This document shows positions 23,420 to 31,701 of a DNA stretch of 50,546 bases, piece by piece; within the stretch, counting starts at the first letter, position 1; each line of letters begins with the position of its first letter. A program made the position numbers and the translations under genes. The notes under the pieces were generated by a model. It was not told the DNA's origin and searched no databases. It saw nothing but the letters and a program-made list of their open reading frames with translations. The stretch covers positions 1-50,546 of the forward strand of contig DASXZO010000052.1 in assembly GCA_036501845.1 (NCBI GenBank). The letters are read 5' to 3'. The DNA is from JBBREP01 sp036501845. Lineage in GTDB: Bacteria; Actinomycetota; Acidimicrobiia; IMCC26256; PALSA-610.

Positions 23420-24046
23420 TCAGCTGCGCTTGCGCTGGGCGCGGGACGCTTCGATTGCCGCGTCGGCCTCGTCGGCGACGCGCTCGGCCGCGGTGGCGGC
23501 CTGTTCGGCCGCGAGCGCGCCGGCTTCGGCGTCGAGTGCATCGAGCCGCCGCGAACGAGCCTCATGCTCGCTCGCCACTTCGGCCTTCTCCGACATGCGC
23601 TCCACCGATTGCTCGCGCTGCTGAGCGCGCGAGCGCACCGCTCGCGTCCGTGTCGCGCCGTCCTGCGCGATGTTGCGCTTGCGGCTCGCGGTGCGGGCTT
23701 CGGCTGCATTCCGCTGCGACTCGGTGGCTTCGAGACGGGTTTCCAGCTCGGCGTCGGCCTGGGTCTCGAGCTCCTCGGCCGCGGCGTCGGCCGCTCGGGC
23801 GGCTCGCCGGCGCGCAACCGTTTCGCGCGCCGCCCGTCCCGACTCGCGCATGTGGTCGTCGCGCAACAGCGTGCCTACGGTCTCCTTGAACGTGCCTTCG
23901 AGCGCGTCGATGCCGAGACGCGGCGGCCAGCAATCCACGTCGGCCGGCGCGAGCGGTCCGAGGTGGTCGCCCACTACGTTCACGGGTAGCCGGACCAGCT
24001 CGAAGGCCGAGCTGACGATCTTCGTCGGCAACTCTTGCACCTGCAT
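23420..24046 (-). CDS. predicted coiled-coil protein of unknown function
   Basis: 208 residues. A short hydrophobic-amphipathic N-terminal part (PTKIVSSAFELVRLPVNVVG) is followed, from about residue 70, by a long Ala/Glu/Arg-rich helix with heptad character and few Gly or Pro. No domain is recognised. AGGAGA stands 6 nt before the ATG. It follows the CsbD-like gene by 33 bp on the same strand, and both have the same composition, so they are probably co-transcribed. Similar pairs are often stress-related, but this is inference. Confidence 0.7.
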   Translation of the reverse strand: MQVQELPTKIVSSAFELVRLPVNVVGDHLGPLAPADVDCWPPRLGIDALEGTFKETVGTLLRDDHMRESGRAARETVARRRAARAADAAAEELETQADAELETRLEATESQRNAAEARTASRKRNIAQDGATRTRAVRSRAQQREQSVERMSEKAEVASEHEARSRRLDALDAEAGALAAEQAATAAERVADEADAAIEASRAQRKRS

Positions 24047-24079
24047 CGATGTTCTCCTGTCGTCAGTGGCGTGGCGGGT

Positions 24080-24550
24080 TCAGCGGTCGTTGCCGCCGTC
24101 GCGAATGTGTTCCGCCTCATCGCGCAGCCGCGCGGCGAGACGTCTCGCGTCGTCGCGAGCTCGTTCCGCTTCGGCGTCAGCGTGGTCGGCCGCGTGCTCG
24201 CGCGCCGCGAGCTCGACGTTCGCAGCCGCCGCGCGCCGCGCGGTCTCGCCCTGAATGCCTTGCTCCGCGGCCTGCCGCGCGCGCTCGATGTCGGACTCGC
24301 TGCGTTCGACGAATTCGTCGTTGGCGAGCTGCTCGCGCTCGCGATCGACGGCTTGCGAGCGGGCCTCTAGATCGGCGGCATGCGCGCGCCGCTCGGCCTC
24401 GGCGCCGAGTTCGTCGGCGGTATCGAGTGCGTCAGCCTTCTGCGAGTGCAACTCAGCCTCGCGTTCGAGTTCGGGCTTGCCCAGCACCCGGCCGGCGAAC
24501 TTCTTCGCCGCGCCGGTGAGGCGCTCGGCAATCGGTGTACGTGTAGTCAT
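24080..24550 (-). CDS. CsbD-like N-terminus with long coiled-coil tail
   Basis: 156 residues. The first ~30 (RLTGAAKKFAGRVLGKPELEREAEL split over two turns) resemble the CsbD stress-protein repeat, K-x-x-G-K/R-V-x-G-x-x-E-L-E. The rest is a charged Ala/Glu/Arg coiled coil similar in style to the downstream protein. GGGAG lies upstream of the ATG. Predicted soluble. It is likely a stress-induced structural or adaptor protein; the biochemical role is unknown. Confidence 0.65.
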   Translation of the reverse strand: MTTRTPIAERLTGAAKKFAGRVLGKPELEREAELHSQKADALDTADELGAEAERRAHAADLEARSQAVDREREQLANDEFVERSESDIERARQAAEQGIQGETARRAAAANVELAAREHAADHADAEAERARDDARRLAARLRDEAEHIRDGGNDR

Positions 24551-24666
24551 CGGCGGATCATCTCCCTCGGGCGCCGCGAACTCATTCGCGCTACCCGAGT
24601 GCTCGCGATGGCAAACGCGCGCAGTACCCGTGCAAGCAGTGTGTCAACATGCGCACAACCGCGCGC

Positions 24667-25812
24667 TTACCCCGCCAGATCGGTGCAGGAGCGCAACGAC
24701 TGCCATGCGGTGATCGCTTGGGTGGCGTCGCTACCGGTGAGCGGCTCGGGGCGCGCGTCGCGCAACGCCGCGGGTACCCAGCCGTAGTGCTCGACGTGAC
24801 GGCCTGAGACGGTGAGCGTCAACACGCCGCTCGTGGTGCCCGTGTAGAACGCGAAGTTGCCGAGTCCGTAGTCGACGAAACCGTCGTTGCCGTTGTCGGC
24901 ACGGTCGAAGCCCGCGCCCTCGAGCTGGTGCGAATGGCTCCCGACCACGATGTCCGCGCCCGCGGCGATGAGTTGTTTCGCGATCACGCGCTGATCGGCA
25001 CTTGGGCAATGCGTGCCTTCCACGCCCCAGTGCAGGAACACCACGACGGTGTCGCTCGTGGCGCGCGCCGAACGCACTGCGCCGAGCAACCGTGGCAGGT
25101 CCTTGGCCGACGCCAGACCCGGATGGCTGTCGGTTGCCGTCCAGGCCGCCGCCACCGAGTCGTCGATCACCTGGGTCGCGGCGATGATGGCCACGCGGTC
25201 GCCGTGCACGGTGGCGCGGTAGGGGGAGAACGCGTCGTCGGCGTCGTTGCCGATGCCGATCACGTGCACACCAGGTGAGTGGGCGCGAGCGGCCAAGGAA
25301 TCCGCGAGGCCCACCGGTCCGTAGTCCTCGCCGTGGTTGTTCGCTTCGGTCGCGACGTCGATGCCCGCGTCCGTGAGCGCGGTCAGCGCGCTCGGCGGTG
25401 CACGGAACGTGAACTGCTTCGAAGCGGGCGTGCCGCGTTCGGTGATCGCAGTCTCGAGATTCACCATCGTGATGTCGTACGACTTCAGCACCGGCGCGAT
25501 CGCGCTCAGCACCGTGGCCGGATTGGCGTCGAGTGCCGTTCGCAACGGTCCCTCGAAGTGCACGTCACCGGCGAATGCAAGGGTGACGGTGCCTTTGGGT
25601 GCGGCCCTGGTCGTCGGTGTCGGTGCCGACACCGAAGTCGACGACTTGGCCGCAGCCGTCGAAGTGGGGCGGGGGATCGTGGTGGCGCGCTCCGCGACGT
25701 CGCGTGTTGATCGGCTCGAGTGACTCGAACCGCCACGCGTGATGGCGACCGCGGCGAGCGTCGCCACCGCGATCGTGATCACGGCGAACCGCCGCCGAGC
25801 GCCCGTGGACAT
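24667..25812 (-). CDS. CapA-family protein (PGA synthesis CapA-like metallophosphatase fold)
   Basis: 381 residues. A membrane anchor or signal at ~9-28 precedes a Thr/Ser/Pro-rich linker to about residue 72. The catalytic part has metallophosphatase-like motifs of PF09587: LAFAGDVHFEG, MVNLETAITERG, TEANNHGEDYG, VFLHWGVEGTHCP and VVGSHSHQLEG. In Bacillus CapA takes part in making or anchoring poly-gamma-glutamate; no capB/capC genes are visible here, so the substrate may differ. It acts outside the membrane. It is divergent from the ClC channel gene; start codons are 61 bp apart. Confidence 0.87.
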   Translation of the reverse strand: MSTGARRRFAVITIAVATLAAVAITRGGSSHSSRSTRDVAERATTIPRPTSTAAAKSSTSVSAPTPTTRAAPKGTVTLAFAGDVHFEGPLRTALDANPATVLSAIAPVLKSYDITMVNLETAITERGTPASKQFTFRAPPSALTALTDAGIDVATEANNHGEDYGPVGLADSLAARAHSPGVHVIGIGNDADDAFSPYRATVHGDRVAIIAATQVIDDSVAAAWTATDSHPGLASAKDLPRLLGAVRSARATSDTVVVFLHWGVEGTHCPSADQRVIAKQLIAAGADIVVGSHSHQLEGAGFDRADNGNDGFVDYGLGNFAFYTGTTSGVLTLTVSGRHVEHYGWVPAALRDARPEPLTGSDATQAITAWQSLRSCTDLAG

Positions 25813-25858
25813 CGGTGCATGGTCGCGCGCGTAGCCCGCGACTGCAGTGAAGGTGACC

Positions 25859-25864
25859 TACTGT
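25859..25864 (+). promoter_or_regulatory. putative -10 element (TACTGT) for the ClC gene
   Basis: TACTGT followed by 9 nt and the GTG at 25874. Fits a nearly leaderless transcript. No -35 was recognised. Confidence 0.35.
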
Positions 25865-25873
25865 GCTGGTCCA

Positions 25874-27193
25874 GTGCCCAGACCGCCGTCGCAGCCCAGC
25901 TCGGACCCGCGGCGCAAGGGCTTGCGTGCGTTCGCGGTGCGGTCGCAGGAGGTCTTGTTGCTGGCCGCGCTCGTCGGCCTGCTCACCGGTTTGGGCGTCG
26001 CCGGTTTCGACAGTGTCGTCAACCGCGGTGTCGACGCGGTCGAGCGCGCCCCGCTCTGGGTCACGGCCGTGGCGCCGATGCTCGGGCTCGCAGTCGCGGC
26101 GCTCTGCTTGCGTTTCGTGGGGAAGGGCTGCACGCCCTCGACCGCCGACGAGTATCTGCGCGCGTTCCACGATCCGGACGTCGAGATCGAACCGCGCCCG
26201 CTCATCGCACGGATGATGGGCGGCATCGCGACGCTGGCGAGCGGTGCGCCGATGGGTCTTGAAGGACCCTCGCTCTACCTCGGTGCCGGCATCGGCGACC
26301 TCGTGCAGCGACGGTTCCCGCGACTCGTGTCGGCACGCAACCGACGCGCGCTGCTCGTGGCGGGCGCGGCCGCCGGCGTCGCCGCGATCTTCAAGGCCCC
26401 GGCCACGGGCGCGGTGTTCGCGCTCGAGGTGCCGTATCAAGACGACCTCGCGCGGCGGATGCTCGGGCCGGCTCTGGTGGGCGCGGCGTCGAGCTATCTC
26501 GTGTTCGTAGCCATTCACGGCACCGCGCCGTTGGTGAGGGTGACGGGGAGCCCGAACTTCTCGTTCGGTGACGTAGCGGCCGCACTGCTGCTCGGTGTGT
26601 TCGCGGGATTCGGAGCGCGTGCCTTTGCGTGGATGCTGCGCACGGCGAAGCGGATCGCGATCTCGTACCCGGACTGGCTCCGTGTGCCGCTTGCGGGTGG
26701 GGTGCTGGTGGGGCTGTTCGTGCTCGCTCGCGTGTGCACCGGCACCGACGTGACGACCGGACCCGGCTACGGGACGATCGCGTGGGCGCTCGATCCTCGC
26801 CATGGCGCTTGGCTCGTGTTCGCGGTGCTGCTGTTGCGGCTGGTCGGTACGTCGACTGCGGTTGCCGGCGGCGGGGTCGGCGGGCTGTTCGTGCCGCTCG
26901 TGGTGGCCGGCGCGCTTGCCGGTCGGGTCACCGGTGGTGCGTTCGGCATGCTCGACACGACGTTGTTCACCGTGATCGGCGTCGCGGCGTTCCTCGGTGC
27001 GGGCTATCGCGTGCCACTCGCGGCGATCACGTTCGTGGCCGAGGTGTCGGGGCGACCCGGATTCGTGGTGCCCGGCCTCTTGGCCGCAGTCGTCGCCGAC
27101 CTCGTGATGGGCGATCGCTCGGTGACGGCCTACCAGCGGGCCGCCACCGACGTGGCGCCGCCGCCCACCGACCAGCCCGAATCGCCGGGCTGA
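25874..27193 (+). CDS. ClC-family chloride channel/antiporter
   Basis: 439 residues with 10-12 membrane helices. ClC signatures can be followed: GKGCTPSTADEYLRAF in the region of the first selectivity loop (variant), GLEGPSLYLGAGIGD (GREGP-type, with the gating Glu near 130), KAPATGAVFALEVPYQDD, and VAGGGVGGLFVPLVVAGALAG (G-x-F-x-P type). It lacks CBS domains. The retained Glu in GLEGP suggests H+/Cl- exchange or gating. A GTG at 25847 is an alternative start. It is followed after 93 bp by the BrkB-family gene on the same strand. Confidence 0.88.
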   Translation: MPRPPSQPSSDPRRKGLRAFAVRSQEVLLLAALVGLLTGLGVAGFDSVVNRGVDAVERAPLWVTAVAPMLGLAVAALCLRFVGKGCTPSTADEYLRAFHDPDVEIEPRPLIARMMGGIATLASGAPMGLEGPSLYLGAGIGDLVQRRFPRLVSARNRRALLVAGAAAGVAAIFKAPATGAVFALEVPYQDDLARRMLGPALVGAASSYLVFVAIHGTAPLVRVTGSPNFSFGDVAAALLLGVFAGFGARAFAWMLRTAKRIAISYPDWLRVPLAGGVLVGLFVLARVCTGTDVTTGPGYGTIAWALDPRHGAWLVFAVLLLRLVGTSTAVAGGGVGGLFVPLVVAGALAGRVTGGAFGMLDTTLFTVIGVAAFLGAGYRVPLAAITFVAEVSGRPGFVVPGLLAAVVADLVMGDRSVTAYQRAATDVAPPPTDQPESPG

Positions 27194-27286
27194 GCGAGAC
27201 GGACGGGCCGCTGAGCGTGTGCGTGTTGCCGATCCGGTGGTGTGCCGCGGTGTTTGTGCGGCGATGCCGGGGTATCCGTTCCGGCG

Positions 27287-28243
27287 ATGAGTCCGCGCCG
27301 CGTCGTCGAACGTATCGACCGCTTCCAGCAGCGGCACACCTTCACCGCGTTCATGGTGGGCGTGGTGAAGAAGTACGGCGACGACAACGGCGGCAACCTC
27401 GCCGCGCTACTCGCGTACTACGGCTTCTTGAGCCTGTTCCCGTTGCTGCTCGTGGCGCTCACGGTGCTCGGCTACGTGTTGCACGGCCATCCGGGTCTGC
27501 AGCACGACGTGGTGAACTCGGCGCTCGCCGATTTCCCCGTGATCGGGTCGCAGATCGCGCACAACGTGTCGTCGTTGCACGGCACCGTGGCCGCCCTCGT
27601 CGTGGGGTTGCTCGGCACCCTCTGGGGCGGCCTGGGCGTGGCCAACGCCGCTCAAACTGCGTTGAACCGCGTGTGGGACGTGCCCGTGGCGGAGCAGCCC
27701 GGCTTCTTGCCACGCGTCACGCGCAGCCTCGGTCTGGTCGCCACCATCGGGTTCGGCGTGCTCGTCACCACGCTGATCGCGACCGCAGGCGGCGTGCTGA
27801 GCTCGCTCGGACCCATCGGGCGCGTGCTCGTGGTGATCGCGGTGATCGTTGCGCAGATCGCGCTGTTCGTCGTGGCGTTCAACATGCTCACGACCGCCGA
27901 CATCGGCTGGCGTGCGCACGTGCCGGGTGCGATTCCGGCGGGCATCATCTGGCAGCTCTTCGCGACGTTTGGTGGTGTGTACATCAATCACGGGCTGAAG
28001 GGCATGAGCCAGACCTACGGCATGTTCGCGATCGTGATCGGCATGCTCACGTGGATCTACCTGCAGGCCCAGGTGGTGCTCTACGCAGCCGAGATCAATG
28101 TGGTGCGGGCGCGACGTTTGTGGCCGCGCAGCCTCGTGACCCCGCCGTCGGATGGCGCCGCGCCCGCGTCGGGCGCCGTCGACGCCGCGCCGGCCCCGCA
28201 CGGGGAGGCGTCACCGGGCATGCCACAGCCTGTGACTGGGTAG
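27287..28243 (+). CDS. YihY/virulence factor BrkB family membrane protein
   Basis: 318 residues with six membrane helices and a Pro/Ala-rich cytoplasmic tail from about 285. Family motifs: NGGNLAALLAYYGFLSLFPLLLV, LGTLWGGLGVANAAQTALNRVW, and the C-terminal stretch GGVYINHGLKGMSQTYGMFA followed by WIYLQAQVVLYAAEINVVRAR. The family is widespread and its function is unsettled (early 'RNase BN' labels were wrong). TATCCG lies 8 nt before the ATG, so it might be leaderless. It stands downstream of the ClC gene and may be expressed with it. Confidence 0.88.
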   Translation: MSPRRVVERIDRFQQRHTFTAFMVGVVKKYGDDNGGNLAALLAYYGFLSLFPLLLVALTVLGYVLHGHPGLQHDVVNSALADFPVIGSQIAHNVSSLHGTVAALVVGLLGTLWGGLGVANAAQTALNRVWDVPVAEQPGFLPRVTRSLGLVATIGFGVLVTTLIATAGGVLSSLGPIGRVLVVIAVIVAQIALFVVAFNMLTTADIGWRAHVPGAIPAGIIWQLFATFGGVYINHGLKGMSQTYGMFAIVIGMLTWIYLQAQVVLYAAEINVVRARRLWPRSLVTPPSDGAAPASGAVDAAPAPHGEASPGMPQPVTG

Positions 28244-28280
28244 AACGCCTTTTCGAACCGCGAACGAGGAGGCACGAGCG

Positions 28281-28529
28281 ATGCGCAACGTCTGGAAGGG
28301 CATGATTGTGGGTGCCCTGATCGGTGCCGGGCTCGACGGAGCGATCGAAGCAGGGCGGCGTGGCCGCGTTGTGGGCCGCAAAGCCGGCCAGCGCGGTCGC
28401 GAGGTGGCGCACACTGCCGCGGAGAAGGTCGATGCTGCAGCACACACGGCAGCCGACAAGATCGACGCCGCCGACCTCCCGGCCCCCGTCGCAGCCGCCC
28501 GCGACAAACTCCACGACATCGCCGGCTAG
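28281..28529 (+). CDS. small YtxH-like protein
   Basis: 82 residues: a Gly/Ala-rich hydrophobic N-terminus (MIVGALIGAGLDGAIEAG) followed by a basic stretch and an Ala-rich amphipathic helix ending in AARDKLHDIAG. It resembles YtxH/gas-vesicle-like stress proteins. AGGAGG stands 9 nt before the ATG. Function unknown. Confidence 0.7.
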   Translation: MRNVWKGMIVGALIGAGLDGAIEAGRRGRVVGRKAGQRGREVAHTAAEKVDAAAHTAADKIDAADLPAPVAAARDKLHDIAG

Positions 28530-28581
28530 CAAACTCCGGCGACGAGCAGCGCCAGAAAGGTGCGCGACCGAAGCGCAGCAA

Positions 28582-29694
28582 TCAAGAAGCGTCGGCTACG
28601 GGGGTGCTTTCGTCGTCGGCGGGGTCGGTGATGGCGTGGCCGCCGTGGGTTTCCTGCCAGGCCGCGCTGGCGAGCACCTTCAGGCTCGCGGCGACTGGGA
28701 TGGCGAACACTGCGCCCCAGTAGCCGATCAGCTCGACGCCTACGAGCACGCTGATGAGGACCGTGAGCGGGCTGATGCGCGTGGTGCGGTGCATCACCAG
28801 CGGCGCGAGCACGCTGTTCTCGAACTGCTGGTACACCACGAAGAACACGATGCTCACGATGCCGGCGACGTTGCCGTGGAAGAACGCGGCAATCACGCCC
28901 GCCACCGCGCCGATGGTGGCGCCCACGAGTGGGATGAGATCGGTGAACGCGATCCACGCTCCGAGCGCGGCCGCGTTCGGCACGCCCATGATGAGGAACA
29001 TGAGGAACGCGGCGGTGCCCGCCACCAGACTGATGAGCAGGTTGCCGATCATGTAGCCGCTGATCGCCGCGGCCGCGTCGTGCCCGATCTGGCGGGCGAG
29101 CTCGCGACGCGCCGGCGTGACGAGCGCAGTGGCGACGTTGGCGATGTTCTTCGTCTCGGCGAGCATGAAGAACGCGATCACGATCACGGTGATCACGCCG
29201 ATCGTTGCTTCGCCAGCTGTCGCGAGGTAGCTCAGCGACGACTTGTTGATGTTCGCCGCCCAGTCGTGCAGCGTCTTCTCGTGGTCCTGCACGGTTTTCT
29301 GGAGGTGGAGCTTGCGCACGAGTGGGCCGAGCGCGCCTCGGCCGCGTGCCGCGTCGCGCACGGTGCCCGGAAGATCGGTGAGGATCTCAGCGATCTGGTG
29401 GCGCAACGGGAGCAGGAACAACGCGACGATGCCGATCGCAACGACGACCGTCGCAAGTACGACGAGTGCGCTTGCCATCGCGCGGTGGCCGCCGATGCGG
29501 CGCTGCACGACGCGCACGATCGGCGCGAGCACGATGGCGATGAAGCCCGACAGGGCAATGAGGTACATGACGCCGATCGCGGCGAACACCAACGCGACCG
29601 CGCCCACCGCAGCGCCGACGATGAGTGTGGCGGCGACGATGGTGCGCCACGGAACCGCGGCCCACGGCCCGGGGTCAGCGCCGTTGACCGACAT
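28582..29694 (-). CDS. AI-2E family transporter
   Basis: 370 residues with eight predicted membrane helices and a long cytoplasmic segment in the middle. Family features: LSGFIAIVLAPIVRVVQRR, IGNLLISLVAGTAAFLMFLIMG, DLIPLVGATIGAVAGVIAAFF, YQQFENSVLAPLVMHRTTRI and WGAVFAIPVAASLKVL (PF01594). Members export small molecules or act as Na+/H+ antiporters; the quorum-signal label is historical. AGGGAAA precedes the ATG. The gene converges on the YtxH-like gene. Confidence 0.88.
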   Translation of the reverse strand: MSVNGADPGPWAAVPWRTIVAATLIVGAAVGAVALVFAAIGVMYLIALSGFIAIVLAPIVRVVQRRIGGHRAMASALVVLATVVVAIGIVALFLLPLRHQIAEILTDLPGTVRDAARGRGALGPLVRKLHLQKTVQDHEKTLHDWAANINKSSLSYLATAGEATIGVITVIVIAFFMLAETKNIANVATALVTPARRELARQIGHDAAAAISGYMIGNLLISLVAGTAAFLMFLIMGVPNAAALGAWIAFTDLIPLVGATIGAVAGVIAAFFHGNVAGIVSIVFFVVYQQFENSVLAPLVMHRTTRISPLTVLISVLVGVELIGYWGAVFAIPVAASLKVLASAAWQETHGGHAITDPADDESTPVADAS

Positions 29695-29838
29695 CTGGTT
29701 TCCCTACCCATGGCGTGCTCGTTTGCCGACTTTCGCACGGGGGTAGCCCCGCGGCGACGCGGCCTGGCGTGGTGACGCTGGCCGCGCCCGGTGTCGATCG
29801 ATGCCGACCACACTCGAAGGTCTCGGAGGGAATTTGCC

Positions 29839-30051
29839 ATGGCCGATGAAGGACATGAGACGAAACCGTCGGACGCGACTCGGGCTGCAGAAGAGGCCGA
29901 GTCGCAGCGTGCCCACGTGCCCGACCGCGCGCCCACTGACGAGGAGACCGAGGACGCCGAGCACGCGCCCCGGGACAAGGACGCCGGCGCCCATTACGAC
30001 GAGATGGCCAAGCGCGGCGCGAACCAGCAGGGCGAAGGTCGCTTGCCCTGA
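29839..30051 (+). CDS. small acidic hydrophilic protein
   Basis: 70 residues, rich in Glu, Asp and Ala with no hydrophobic core, so probably disordered. GGAGGG stands 8 nt before the ATG. No family recognised. It lies upstream of cspA on the same strand, separated by a 174-bp gap with its own promoter. Confidence 0.55.
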   Translation: MADEGHETKPSDATRAAEEAESQRAHVPDRAPTDEETEDAEHAPRDKDAGAHYDEMAKRGANQQGEGRLP

Positions 30052-30135
30052 CGGTATGCATGTCGCGGCAAGCTACGCGCCGCGAGAAGCCACCACGGCG
30101 ACCTGTGGCAAACCTTTCCAACACCCCGCTCCAGA

Positions 30136-30165
30136 CTGACGTAGAGGCACGACGCCCGCTACGAT
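30136..30165 (+). promoter_or_regulatory. putative cspA promoter
   Basis: -35-like CTGACG (30136-30141), 18-bp spacer, -10-like TACGAT (30160-30165). This predicts a 5' leader of about 55 nt before the cspA ATG, shorter than the thermosensing leader of E. coli cspA. Confidence 0.45.
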
Positions 30166-30225
30166 CCCGCCCAGCGCGTCGCGAGGTGCGGCGCGCGCAA
30201 GCACAGTGGTTTGGAGAAATTTGTA

Positions 30226-30426
30226 ATGGCAACCGGTACGGTCAAGTGGTTCAACGGCGAGAAGGGCTTCGGCTTCATCTCACGCGAGGGCGCAGATGAC
30301 GTCTTCGTGCACTACTCGGCGATCCAGGGATCAGGGTTCCGCACGCTCGAGGAAGGGCAGAAGGTGGAGTTCGACACGGCCCCCGGCCGTAAGGGCGAGG
30401 AAGCCCAGAACGTCCGCGTGATCTGA
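30226..30426 (+). CDS. cspA: cold-shock protein, CspA family
   Basis: 66 residues, a single OB-fold. RNP1 is KGFGFI and RNP2 is VFVHYSAI; the start ATGTVKWFNGEKG is typical. It binds single-stranded nucleic acid and acts as an RNA chaperone. The ATG at 30226 follows GGAGAAA; a start five codons upstream would include the ribosome site and is rejected. A hairpin lies 12 bp after the stop. Confidence 0.95.
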   Translation: MATGTVKWFNGEKGFGFISREGADDVFVHYSAIQGSGFRTLEEGQKVEFDTAPGRKGEEAQNVRVI

Positions 30427-30437
30427 ACAACCGGTGA

Positions 30438-30463
30438 GGCAGCCGGCCTGCGGGTCGGCTGCC
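30438..30463 (+). terminator. hairpin after cspA
   Basis: GGCAGCCG (30438-30445) pairs with CGGCTGCC (30456-30463) around a 10-nt loop. The flanks extend the dyad imperfectly. It lies between the ends of convergent cspA and the NYN-domain gene, so it could serve both; no T-run. Confidence 0.55.
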
Positions 30464-30480
30464 AACCTCCCGGTGTGGGG

Positions 30481-31590
30481 TCAACTCTCCGGCGCTGAAG
30501 CGCCACCGGGGCGCACGACGTAATCGTCGGCCTCGGTGTTCCATTCCATCTCGATGACGCCGCGCGCGCGTGCTGCCTTGCAGAACTGCAGGAAGCCGCC
30601 GTAGCCGAAGCGCTTCTCGGAGAAGTCGGGGTCGACCTTTCGCAGTTGGGTCTTGAGCCCCGAGAGGTGCGGCGGGCCCGACTTGCGCGTGAGCTTGCTC
30701 ACGACTTCGCGCAGGTGCTCGAACGAGTCCTGCTCAGCACCGGCCCCGGCGTGCAGTGCAACCTCCGGGTCGCCGGTCGCGCCCGCCGCGCCGACCGACA
30801 CGGCGTGACGCGCCTCGAGGTGCCGCAGCAGTTCACCGAAGCTGCGAAAGCCGTATGTGGTCTCGCTGAACGTCGGGTCTTTGCGCAAGAGCGCGCGCTT
30901 CAGCTGTGACGCGAGTACCGGCCCGCCAGCGGTGCGCTGGAGTCCGGCGAGGGTGCGAGCCACGAGCGCGCTGAGCGCGCCTTCGTCGTCACCGTCGCCG
31001 TGACTTCGTAGGGCCTGTTCGGCCTCGGCTTCGGCTTCGGCCGCAACGTCGGCCGCGCGTGTGGTCTTCTTCGCTCGTGTGCTCTTCGTGGCGCGCCGTG
31101 TGCGGTCGAGGTCGACGCCGTCGAGCCTTTCGTAGAACAGGAACTCGTCGCACGCCCCGGGAAGCAGCGCCGACGTCGATGCCTCCACGCCGATGCCGAT
31201 CACTCTGCGGTTCAGCTCGCGCAGCTTGTGCACGAGCGGTGTGAAGTCGCTGTCGCCGGTGCCGAGCACATACGTGGTGATGTACTCGCGCTCGAAGCAG
31301 AGCTCGACGGCGTCGACGGCCATCTTGATGTCAGCCGCGTTCTTGCGCACCGATCCCATCCGCTGCGGGATCTCGATGAGCTCGATGTTGTGCCGCGTGA
31401 GCTCGCGCCGTCCTTCCTCGAATCGTGCCCAGTCGGCGTAGGCCCGCCGCACCACCACCCGTCCGCGCTCCGCAAGCGCGTCGGCGATCGGCCCGAAGTC
31501 GAGGCGTTCGAGATGCAGCTGCTCCTCGGCGCCGATCGCCAGGTTCTCGTAGTCGAGAAACAGCGCAATGCGCTCTTCGTCGTTATCCAT
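30481..31590 (-). CDS. NYN-domain putative RNase with two OST-HTH/LOTUS-like domains
   Basis: 369 residues. The N-terminal NYN (PIN-like) domain has the acidic residues of the active site: Asp13 in ALFLDYENL, Asp in ADIKMAVDAVEL and LGTGDSDFTPLVHKL. A charged linker rich in Lys, Ala and Glu follows (~165-215). Two similar C-terminal modules come next, each with an L-x-x-x-L-R-K-x-D/P-x-F-S-E-x-x-x-G-F/Y-x-x-F pattern (LLRKDPTFSETTYGFRSF and LRKVDPDFSEKRFGYGGF), as in OST-HTH/LOTUS domains that bind RNA or G-quadruplexes. It is probably an RNA-targeting nuclease. The ATG at 31590 follows GGAG by 8 nt. A GTG at 31629 is an alternative start. Confidence 0.85.
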   Translation of the reverse strand: MDNDEERIALFLDYENLAIGAEEQLHLERLDFGPIADALAERGRVVVRRAYADWARFEEGRRELTRHNIELIEIPQRMGSVRKNAADIKMAVDAVELCFEREYITTYVLGTGDSDFTPLVHKLRELNRRVIGIGVEASTSALLPGACDEFLFYERLDGVDLDRTRRATKSTRAKKTTRAADVAAEAEAEAEQALRSHGDGDDEGALSALVARTLAGLQRTAGGPVLASQLKRALLRKDPTFSETTYGFRSFGELLRHLEARHAVSVGAAGATGDPEVALHAGAGAEQDSFEHLREVVSKLTRKSGPPHLSGLKTQLRKVDPDFSEKRFGYGGFLQFCKAARARGVIEMEWNTEADDYVVRPGGASAPES

Positions 31591-31701
31591 TGCGGCGACT
31601 CCGTCGGCCGCGGCGAGCTCCCTGCGCACGCATCTCGCTCCTTCGTCGCTCCTGCGCTGCTCCGTTCGCCGCGCCCGTTCGAGCGATGGTGCGACTCGGG
31701 A

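Noticed and set aside
25565..27337. 590-codon minus-strand frame over the ClC gene
   Set aside because: The product is His/Arg/Glu-rich low complexity, and the opposite strand encodes a recognisable ClC channel.
30052..30225. Riboswitch or thermosensor leader before cspA
   Set aside because: The predicted leader is only about 55 nt with no strong conserved hairpin set.
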